Source: Thermoplasmata archaeon (GTDB lineage: Archaea; Thermoplasmatota; Thermoplasmata; Lutacidiplasmatales; UBA184). Taken from it: 5,082 nt of DNA. The notes under the pieces were generated by a model. The model had not been told where the DNA came from. It worked only from the letters and a program-made list of their open reading frames with translations, and searched no databases. Positions 1 through 5,082 of this stretch are shown piece after piece. Numbering within the stretch: position 1 is the first letter of the stretch; the number at the start of each line of letters is the position of its first letter. The DNA lies in NCBI GenBank assembly GCA_030040035.1, contig JASHUJ010000025.1, forward strand, positions 1-5,082, in the 5' to 3' direction. The position numbers were made by a program, and so were the translations under genes.

Positions 1-1269
1 GTCGCCAACCTCAGATCCGGGACCCTGAGCGTGATCAGCTCGTCGCCCGAGGTCAGTTTCCTCACCGCCTCGCCCAATCCGATCGATATTGGGCAAACGT
101 CGGAGATCCAACTCGGTTACCTGGGAGGCACGGGTCCGGTCTCGGTTGCGTACACCGGGTTGCCGTCGGGTTGCGCTTCGGCGAACGTGCTAACCCTGAA
201 CTGCACCCCGACGGTCTCGGGAAACTACACGATCACCGGGACCGTTACGGACGCGTTCGGATTCTCGGCCCAAGCCAGCGTCGTCCTCTCTATCGCAACG
301 GGGCTCTCCGTCGAACTCGACTCTAATCTCGGTCACTCGCCTTCGGTCGACGTCGCTCAGAACCTCTCAGTATCAGCGGCCGCAACCGGGGGAACACCAG
401 CGTACTCCTACCTCTGGAGCTTCGGTGACGGGTCGACGTCCACCGGCTCGACCGCCACCCACCGATATTCGCGACCCGGCATGTTCCTGCTGAGCGTCCA
501 GGCCACGGACGCGGTCGGTTCGGTCGCGACCCAGTCGATCTCGGTCCAGGTTCGTCCGCTACCGACGATCGATTTCTCCGTAACGCCGTCGAACGATACG
601 GATGTTAACCTGCCGTTGGCCTTCGCTGCGAGCGTTACGGGCGGGACTACGCCCGGCACGATCAACTGGACGTTCGGCGACGGCACGACGGGTGGGGGAC
701 TCACCGTGTCGCACTCGTGGACTTCCGCGGGGACGTACTCGGTCACCGTCAACTATCGGGATGCTTCCGGGAATGTAGCAACCGATACCCAATCGATCGT
801 CGTGGCGTCCTCGCTCTCCGCGACCTTTTCGGTCGGTGCGCCCGGTTCCACCACCCGCCCGCCGGAGGGGTCCGAGGTGCCATTCTCCGCCTCGGTCACC
901 GGGGGCACCGGTCCGTACAACGTCACCTGGTCGTTCGGCGACGGGTCGATCGCCTACGGGACCTCGGTGGAACACGCGTACGCGGTACCGGGTTCGTACA
1001 CGATCAACGCCACCGTCGTCGATTCCGTCGGGGCCCGGGTCTCGGAGTCGCTCCCCTTGACCGTCGCATCCAGCTCCTCGACCTCGAGTTCCAACTCGGG
1101 AGCGGCGAACAATCTCGAGCTCGGGATCTTCTTCGGGCTGCTCATCGGCGCGACGGCCGCGCTCGTCGTGCTGTACATCGCCGGTCGGGCCCGTCGCCGT
1201 CCCCCAACCTCCCCCAGCCCGTACGTCCCGCCGGCCGAAGCCGGAAGCTCGATCTGGAAGGAAGACTGA
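1..1269 (+). CDS. PKD-repeat cell-surface protein with C-terminal membrane anchor (5' end missing)
   Basis: The reading frame is open from the first base, so the N-terminus and any signal peptide lie upstream. The GTG at position 31 is only an internal Val. Residues are counted from the first visible codon. Residues ~17-100 form an Ig-like beta domain with a GLPSGC element and two Cys (58 and 68) that could form a disulfide. Three PKD domains follow (~102-184, 188-268, 274-355), each with the hallmark W-S/T-F-G-D-G motif (139-144, 223-228, 310-315) and a following H-x-Y/W-x3-G-x-[FY] strand. A Ser/Thr/Asn-rich stalk (~356-371), one hydrophobic helix (~372-394) and the basic stop-transfer RARRR (396-400) end in a short Pro-rich tail. 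The topology is therefore outside-facing domains with the C-terminus in the cytoplasm. Seven N-x-S/T sequons fit a glycosylated archaeal surface protein. PKD domains usually mediate protein or glycan contacts. No catalytic domain is visible, but one could lie in the missing N-terminal part. Family assignment is firm; the specific role is unknown. Confidence 0.9.
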   Translation, partial: VANLRSGTLSVISSSPEVSFLTASPNPIDIGQTSEIQLGYLGGTGPVSVAYTGLPSGCASANVLTLNCTPTVSGNYTITGTVTDAFGFSAQASVVLSIATGLSVELDSNLGHSPSVDVAQNLSVSAAATGGTPAYSYLWSFGDGSTSTGSTATHRYSRPGMFLLSVQATDAVGSVATQSISVQVRPLPTIDFSVTPSNDTDVNLPLAFAASVTGGTTPGTINWTFGDGTTGGGLTVSHSWTSAGTYSVTVNYRDASGNVATDTQSIVVASSLSATFSVGAPGSTTRPPEGSEVPFSASVTGGTGPYNVTWSFGDGSIAYGTSVEHAYAVPGSYTINATVVDSVGARVSESLPLTVASSSSTSSSNSGAANNLELGIFFGLLIGATAALVVLYIAGRARRRPPTSPSPYVPPAEAGSSIWKED

Positions 1270-1270
1270 C

Positions 1271-1290
1271 CTCGAGATCGCCCTCTCGAG
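1271..1290 (+). terminator. Hairpin just after the PKD-protein stop codon, possible 3'-end element
   Basis: A perfect inverted repeat has arms CTCGAGA (1271-1277) and TCTCGAG (1284-1290), giving a 7-bp stem with a 6-base loop. It begins two bases after the TGA stop at 1267-1269. No T-tract follows, and archaeal termination usually relies on T-rich tracts, so it may instead protect the 3' end or be chance in GC-rich DNA. The same CTCGAG hexamer recurs at 1310-1315. Confidence 0.3.
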
Positions 1291-1345
1291 CAGCCAGGCC
1301 TGTCAATACCTCGAGCGGCCTGCCCTCGGGCCCGGCCCTCCGCGG

Positions 1346-1353
1346 TATTTATG
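1346..1353 (+). promoter_or_regulatory. TATA-box-like promoter element of the thermopsin gene
   Basis: TATTTATG is an AT-rich island in otherwise GC-rich intergenic DNA and resembles the archaeal TATA box bound by TBP. Archaeal transcription starts roughly 25 bases downstream, which would place the start near 1373-1378 and give a leader of about 17-22 bases before the ATG at 1395. No clear purine-rich BRE is visible upstream. If real, it separates the thermopsin gene transcriptionally from the PKD gene. Confidence 0.5.
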
Positions 1354-1383
1354 AGGCGGAGTTATTCGTCGCGTCCAGGACTG

Positions 1384-1389
1384 GGGGGT
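1384..1389 (+). promoter_or_regulatory. Ribosome binding site of the thermopsin gene
   Basis: GGGGGT lies five bases before the ATG at 1395. It can pair with the archaeal 16S anti-Shine-Dalgarno sequence across all six positions, with one G-U wobble. Together with the signal peptide that begins at this ATG, it fixes the start, although the same frame stays open far upstream (to ~717) inside the PKD gene. Confidence 0.5.
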
Positions 1390-1394
1390 CAGCG

Positions 1395-4136
1395 ATGGGC
1401 GTGAAGGCCGTTCTGCGAAGCTTGGTAGTGGGAGCGGTCCTGGTCGCCCTCTTGGGGTCCACCGTGTCGGGCGCGACTGGTTCGAACGCCCGGGAGAGCT
1501 CTTCGGCGGCGCTCGCCAGCTCTGTCGACCATCTCAGTACCGGGGTCTCGACCGCGCATTCGGCGCTGAGCCCGAGCGTAACGGCTGCCCTCACCCAGCG
1601 GGCCCGGGACCTCGAGCGAGCCTCCGGGCTCCCGGCGTCGCTCGGTCTGGAACCGAATGTCGGGTACTCGACGGTCCGCGAGGGTTCCCTTGAGGTGCCC
1701 GCGAACATCGCGGGCGATCAGGTCTCCCCCGGTCCGACGTCGATCGGGGTCAATGATCTCGGCTTCCGCTCGAATTCGGCGGGCGCGCTCGAGGCGTATT
1801 CCTACCGGACGACGTCGCTGGATGGGACCGTCACGATCAACAACATGTCGCTGCTCCCCGTCATGACCAACGCCTCGAACGCGATCACGGTCCAAGAGAA
1901 CGCCGTCCTCAACAACGTCACGCTGTTCGGAAAGTCGGTCTATCAGATCTGGGCCCAGAACGTCATCTTCTACTCCGTCACCGGCGACCAGCTCCAACTG
2001 CTCACGGACGGCTGGAACTTCACCGGGCCGCCGGTCGCGCTCTACCAGAACGACATCTACGAGAACTCACCCGGGGGGTACCTCTTCGGTGGAGTCTACG
2101 TCCATCAGGTCCCGCTCAAGCCCCCGGCGTTCACCGTCCGCATGCCGTTCACGATCCGGCTCTACCTGAACGCGACGAACATCGATGGTCGCAACGCGCT
2201 CTTCTTCAACTATACCCTTTCCTCGAAGTACAACATCACGCTCGGATCTCAGAACTTCGGAACCTCGATCAACCGGGGGTCCTTCGATTGGATCATCTTC
2301 AACTCGACGGCCGGCAAGCCGAAGAGCTACCGCGCCCCGCCGGCCTCGTTCCTCATCAGCGGCTCGCAACCCTCCGGGATCGGGCTCCCGAACGACGCCG
2401 AGATCGCGATCTGCGGGCCGAGCGATGGGTTCAGTGCCGTTGCGCGCTCGCTGAACGCGACCGCCCAGCTGTTGTATCTCGACTCGGCGACGGGGGACTA
2501 TGCCGCGGTTCCGGCGGCGTTCACAACGACCGAGGACACCGGCGAGAGCGTCGAGGGGGTCGACGCGCACTTCACCGCCGCGAGCGCCGCCGAGGGGATC
2601 GCCTACCTCACGAGCGGACCCGAGTTCATCTACGGACTCTGGAACGCCACCGCCTCGGACATCCACGATGCGCCGTTCGCGGTCCGCGCCTCGCCTGCGT
2701 CGACGCTCATCTGGGTCTCGCCGCAATCCGGCACGGCGAACGACGGCTTCCAGAACGCCTCCGCCGCCTGGGCGCTGGCCACGGGTCCCGCGATGCGGTT
2801 CTGGTTGCCGACCGGTCCGGGCGAGACCTACGCGCTGCTCGGACTCGCGAACGATTACGCGCCGCAGTACGCGGACTTGCTGGCGCGGTCGTCGAACTCG
2901 ATCGATCTGGCGACGGACCCGGCCCTCGGGCTCTACGTTCCGGTCATCGCCTTCGGGAATGCCCAGGTCGCCGCCATCGCCCAGTCCGGGGACGGCAGCC
3001 TCGCCGACCCGTACGTGATCAGCTACGCCCAATCCCAACCGATCAGCTCGCTCTTCGGGGTCTTCGACCTGTTCACCGAGCCGCTCTATCCCGGCTTGCT
3101 CCTGAGCGGTGTGACCGCCCACGTCGTGATCCAGGATCCTCCCGACCTGTACATCCGCTATACCGCGAGCGAGATCGCGGGCCTCGCGTACAACTGGGGT
3201 CTCGTCGTGCCGCCCTGGAACTATCTCCCGATGGAGATCTACGACTCCTCGAACATCTCGATCGTCGGAGCGCACGAGATCAGCGGCTGGTTCCCCGCGT
3301 TCCTGACCGGGTTCCTGATGGCCTCGCTCTTCCTCTCGAACGACTCGCACGTCCTCGTCGCGCACAACGCCTTCTCGTCGATGGGCAGCGCGATGGCGAT
3401 CGTCGATCCGTTCGGCAACTCCTCGCGGGAGGACAATACCGTCTTTGGCAACACGTTCCGAGGGAACGCGCTCGACCAGAACGCGAAATTCAATTCGTCG
3501 CTCTACGTCGTCCTCGCGTTCAACACAACCTACACCGGACCGCCGGCGGTCGGGGGCCTCGGCGTGTTCAGCTCGGGCAACACGATCTACGACAATCTCT
3601 TCGCGACCCCGATCGGCGCGTACAGTCCCCCGCAGAACCCGCTGCTCTCCTACGTCTTCGACAACGACCTCGGCTACCAGGACTACGCGTCCGTCGCCGC
3701 CCAGTACACCAATTCGTGGAACATCGCGCTCGAACCGGCGAACTACGTCCGGATGGCGAACGGTTTCGCGCTGACCGGGAGCATCGTGGGCGCACCGTTC
3801 CAGGGCGGGAACGTCTGGTCGACCTGGAACGGTTCGCTGCCCTACACCGACGAGGGACTGATCGTGGGGGGCGGCGACCGGCATCCGGTTCCCCTGCCGG
3901 GATCGGGGTTCTATGCGATCGTCTTCGAGGCGTCCGGCTTGCCGTCCGGCACCCCTTGGTCCGTGACGGTCGACGGGAAGGTCCACACGGCGACCCGGCC
4001 GATCCAGGTCGTCTACGCGCCGACGGGCGAGTACGCGTACTCGGTCGCGCCGGCGGCCGGGCTCACGCCGCATCCGAGACACGGATCGGTCGACCTGACG
4101 GGGAACCACCTCGTCCGGATCGAGTTCGGATCCTGA
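1395..4136 (+). CDS. Secreted thermopsin-family (A5) protein with NosD-like beta-helix and C-terminal Ig-like domain
   Basis: A 913-residue protein. Residues 1-26 form a signal peptide (MGVKAVLR, then a Val/Leu/Ala core). Residues ~27-105 are an Ala/Ser-rich stretch with a short charged helix, resembling a propeptide. The thermopsin core runs ~110-420. It has the family pattern AYSYRTTSLDGTVTINN (134-150), a WAQNV strand (186-190), the GWNFT element (206-210), the FLISG...GLPNDAEI block (319-337), an EDTGE segment (380-384) and the SGPEFIYGLW strand (407-416). Thermopsins are acid-active secreted endopeptidases, but the catalytic residues of family A5 are not firmly established. Residues ~520-830 look like a parallel beta-helix of the NosD/PbH1 kind: GDGSLADPYVIS (532-543), repeated SSNISIV, GNTFRGN and GNTIYDN turns, and the terminal GGNVWSTWNGS...HPVPL block (804-834). 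Residues ~838-912 are an Ig-like domain with SGLPSGTPWSVTVDG (847-861), a module frequent in Thermoplasmata surface proteins. There are 17 N-glycosylation sequons, one Cys (340) and no C-terminal membrane helix, so it is probably released or held non-covalently at the surface. Family call is strong; proteolytic activity is inferred. Confidence 0.88.
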   Translation: MGVKAVLRSLVVGAVLVALLGSTVSGATGSNARESSSAALASSVDHLSTGVSTAHSALSPSVTAALTQRARDLERASGLPASLGLEPNVGYSTVREGSLEVPANIAGDQVSPGPTSIGVNDLGFRSNSAGALEAYSYRTTSLDGTVTINNMSLLPVMTNASNAITVQENAVLNNVTLFGKSVYQIWAQNVIFYSVTGDQLQLLTDGWNFTGPPVALYQNDIYENSPGGYLFGGVYVHQVPLKPPAFTVRMPFTIRLYLNATNIDGRNALFFNYTLSSKYNITLGSQNFGTSINRGSFDWIIFNSTAGKPKSYRAPPASFLISGSQPSGIGLPNDAEIAICGPSDGFSAVARSLNATAQLLYLDSATGDYAAVPAAFTTTEDTGESVEGVDAHFTAASAAEGIAYLTSGPEFIYGLWNATASDIHDAPFAVRASPASTLIWVSPQSGTANDGFQNASAAWALATGPAMRFWLPTGPGETYALLGLANDYAPQYADLLARSSNSIDLATDPALGLYVPVIAFGNAQVAAIAQSGDGSLADPYVISYAQSQPISSLFGVFDLFTEPLYPGLLLSGVTAHVVIQDPPDLYIRYTASEIAGLAYNWGLVVPPWNYLPMEIYDSSNISIVGAHEISGWFPAFLTGFLMASLFLSNDSHVLVAHNAFSSMGSAMAIVDPFGNSSREDNTVFGNTFRGNALDQNAKFNSSLYVVLAFNTTYTGPPAVGGLGVFSSGNTIYDNLFATPIGAYSPPQNPLLSYVFDNDLGYQDYASVAAQYTNSWNIALEPANYVRMANGFALTGSIVGAPFQGGNVWSTWNGSLPYTDEGLIVGGGDRHPVPLPGSGFYAIVFEASGLPSGTPWSVTVDGKVHTATRPIQVVYAPTGEYAYSVAPAAGLTPHPRHGSVDLTGNHLVRIEFGS

Positions 4137-4141
4137 ACTCG
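4121..4141. terminator. Inverted repeat across the thermopsin stop codon
   Basis: Arms CGAGTTC (4121-4127) and GAACTCG (4135-4141) are perfect reverse complements. The stem can extend inward by a G-T and a G-C pair, leaving a three-base loop. The TGA stop at 4134-4136 sits in the 3' side of the hairpin. It directly abuts a second inverted repeat. No T-tract is present, so a termination role is an inference from its position at a convergent gene junction. Confidence 0.4.
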
Positions 4142-4165
4142 CTTCCGGGATCTACGCACCGGAAG
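4142..4165. terminator. Inverted repeat across the stop codon of the minus-strand zinc-ribbon gene
   Basis: Arms CTTCCGG (4142-4148) and CCGGAAG (4159-4165) form a perfect 7-bp stem with a 10-base loop. The loop contains the minus-strand TAG stop (4152-4154). It starts at the base following the neighbouring inverted repeat at 4121-4141. The symmetry allows the same hairpin in transcripts from either strand, which suits a shared 3'-end element between convergent genes. Confidence 0.4.
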
Positions 4166-4634
4166 GTCGGCGGAACGAACGACCGTCGATGCCGGCCTGG
4201 GAGAAGGTGTACCGGACCGGCACCCGTCGGGCGGAGTGGGTCCAGTACTCGCACCGGCGGCACTTCTGGCCGATCGTGACCGTACCCCCGGTGAGCGTCC
4301 GGTTGTGGATCGGCTGGAGCTCCGCCCCGCACACCGGGCACCGCGCGAGGGCGCGCAGGTCGTGCCGCTCGGTGTAGTGCACCTGGATCCGCACGCCCGG
4401 CACGCCGATCAGGAGCCGACGCAGTCGGCTGCCCCCGATCGTGGCCAGCGGCTCGTCCCGCCGCATCTGGGCGATGAGGGCGTCGCGGAAGGCGGCCTGG
4501 GATGGGAAGGACGCCTTGCCGCCCCGGACCACCCGCCGAGCCGCCCGCTGCACGAGTTCGGCCGGGGGTCGGCGGTACCGCGGTCCGGTGCCGGCCCTAG
4601 CTCGCGGCTCGGCCGTGTCGTCCTTCGCGGGCAC
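4152..4634 (-). CDS. Small basic zinc-ribbon protein of unknown function
   Basis: A 160-residue protein, strongly basic at its N-terminus (~11-40). Residues ~43-80 (FPSQAAFRDALIAQ, then TIGGSRLRRLL) look like helix-turn-helix or winged-helix packing with a possible recognition helix. A beta segment VRIQVHYTER (81-90) follows. A four-cysteine zinc ribbon then appears as CPVCG (Cys99, Cys102) and CRRC (Cys125, Cys128), with 22 residues between the pairs and a well-formed TLTGGTVTIGQ hairpin between them. The end, RRVPVRYTF, is another beta strand. Basic charge, winged-helix-like segment and zinc ribbon suggest nucleic-acid binding, but I do not recognise a named family. The start is a GTG at 4632-4634, chosen because a strong Shine-Dalgarno sequence lies just ahead of it. 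The gene overlaps the end of the upstream ATPase-like gene by 38 bases, so the two are probably co-transcribed and translationally coupled. It ends 15 bases from the stop of the convergent thermopsin gene. Confidence 0.75.
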   Translation of the reverse strand: MPAKDDTAEPRARAGTGPRYRRPPAELVQRAARRVVRGGKASFPSQAAFRDALIAQMRRDEPLATIGGSRLRRLLIGVPGVRIQVHYTERHDLRALARCPVCGAELQPIHNRTLTGGTVTIGQKCRRCEYWTHSARRVPVRYTFSQAGIDGRSFRRPSGA

Positions 4635-5082
4635 GGATCTCCTCCTCGTAGAAACGGCAGGCGAGATCGATCTCCAGCTCCGTGAGAGCGAGCGCCGGGG
4701 TGCCCGGCGACTCGAAATAGCGCAGCAGCGTCGCGGCGGCGGCCAGGCGAACCGCCCGCAACTTGAGCCGCGGGGAGAACTTCGGAAAGTTGGTCGTCTT
4801 GAGCGCGCGCTCAGAGACTTCGCGCAGACGGTCGTAGAGCCGTCGCTCGAGTCGGACCGGCCGCGGTCGGTAGCGCGCGGCCACGAGCGGGTGGCCGGTC
4901 TCGATCGCGTAGACGAGCGTCAGGTGGTCGCGGATCGACTCCGCGAGGGCGAAGTCGAGCTCGCCGAGCTCGAGGCGCTCGGCGCTCGCCTCGACCGCGC
5001 GGAAGCGGGCGCGGGTCATCGGGTGGAAGCGCAGCAGCATCCGGTCCTCGAGGGCGGCGAAGTTGGGGTCGCCGATCGTCGT
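4597..5082 (-). CDS. C-terminal part of a possible AAA+ ATPase (5' end outside the window)
   Basis: The frame stays open to the window edge, so the ATG at 5038-5040 is probably an internal Met. The visible part is 161 residues. It begins TTIGDPNFAALEDRMLLRFH (1-20), which resembles the sensor-1 region followed by the LLxRFD-type segment of AAA+ ATPases such as MCM helicases. The remainder is all-helical and rich in Arg, Leu and Glu: RARFRAVEASAERLELGEL (25-43), a middle segment with YRPRPVRLERRLYDRL, then SPRLKLRAVRLAAAATLLRYF and LTELEIDLACRFYEEEI. The last two helices resemble the sensor-2/lid helices of MCM-type proteins, with a Pro-Arg before a helix and a Thr-Glu-x-Glu helix cap near the end. 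The Walker A and B motifs would lie upstream and cannot be checked, so this is an analogy and not an assignment. It is followed by the zinc-ribbon gene with a 38-base overlap, implying linked function. It could equally be an uncharacterised helical DNA-binding protein. Confidence 0.6.
   Translation of the reverse strand, partial: TTIGDPNFAALEDRMLLRFHPMTRARFRAVEASAERLELGELDFALAESIRDHLTLVYAIETGHPLVAARYRPRPVRLERRLYDRLREVSERALKTTNFPKFSPRLKLRAVRLAAAATLLRYFESPGTPALALTELEIDLACRFYEEEIRAREGRHGRAAS
4640..4647 (-). promoter_or_regulatory. Strong Shine-Dalgarno sequence of the zinc-ribbon gene, inside the upstream coding region
   Basis: On the minus strand, GAGGAGGA lies five bases before the GTG at 4632-4634 and contains the GGAGG core. 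It is embedded in the final codons of the upstream gene, where it also encodes Glu residues (YEEEI). This decides the GTG start and suggests coupling between the two minus-strand genes. Confidence 0.65.

Noticed and set aside
1295..1345. Several short GC-rich palindromes (GGCC, GGGCCC, CAGGCCTG) between the plus-strand genes.
   Set aside because: They are short and overlapping, as expected by chance in GC-rich DNA, and do not form a consistent repeat or array.
717..1394. Upstream extension of the thermopsin frame into the PKD gene (possible start near 717).
   Set aside because: The extension is Arg-rich and overlaps the well-supported PKD coding frame. A signal peptide, ribosome binding site and TATA-like box all point to the ATG at 1395.
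2067..4109. A 680-codon open frame antisense to the thermopsin gene.
   Set aside because: Its product is dominated by Arg, Gly, Asp and Val with no recognisable domain. It mirrors the GC-rich third positions of the real gene.
2288..4279. A 663-codon plus-strand frame overlapping the thermopsin gene in another phase.
   Set aside because: The translation is extremely Arg-rich without domains or a signal peptide, as expected for an out-of-frame read of high-GC coding DNA.
4236..4685. A plus-strand frame opposite the zinc-ribbon gene.
   Set aside because: The minus-strand product has a clear four-cysteine zinc ribbon and a good ribosome binding site; the plus-strand product has no recognisable features.

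Overview
The window looks like archaeal DNA, most likely from a high-GC member of the Thermoplasmata (Thermoplasmatota). The evidence is a large secreted protein with a thermopsin (peptidase family A5) core, a PKD-repeat surface protein with a C-terminal membrane anchor, a short TATA-like promoter close to a start codon, and Shine-Dalgarno-like sites. The lineage is inferred from protein architecture and not from a marker gene.

Layout. Positions 1-1269 (+) hold the 3' part of a cell-surface protein: one Ig-like domain, three PKD domains, a Ser-rich stalk, one membrane helix and a basic cytoplasmic tail. Positions 1270-1394 are a short intergenic region with a hairpin just after the stop codon, a TATA-like box and a ribosome binding site. 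Positions 1395-4136 (+) encode a 913-residue secreted thermopsin-family protein. It has a signal peptide, propeptide-like region, thermopsin core, a NosD-like right-handed beta-helix region and a C-terminal Ig-like domain. Positions 4152-5082 (-) hold two convergent, overlapping genes. The upstream one is partial, and its visible part resembles the end of an AAA+ ATPase. The downstream one is a small zinc-ribbon protein of unknown function.

How the genes relate. The two plus-strand genes both act outside the cell, in surface display and probably acid proteolysis or peptide/glycan handling, but the thermopsin gene appears to have its own promoter. The two minus-strand genes overlap by 38 bases, with a strong internal ribosome binding site, so they are probably translationally coupled. 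They have no obvious link to the surface genes. The convergent junction is compact: 15 bases separate the stop codons, and two abutting perfect inverted repeats each contain one of them.

I see no tRNA, rRNA, CRISPR array, insertion sequence or integrase. The most unusual items are the thermopsin/beta-helix fusion with its DTG motif, the double hairpin at the convergent junction, and the uncharacterised zinc-ribbon/ATPase-like pair.
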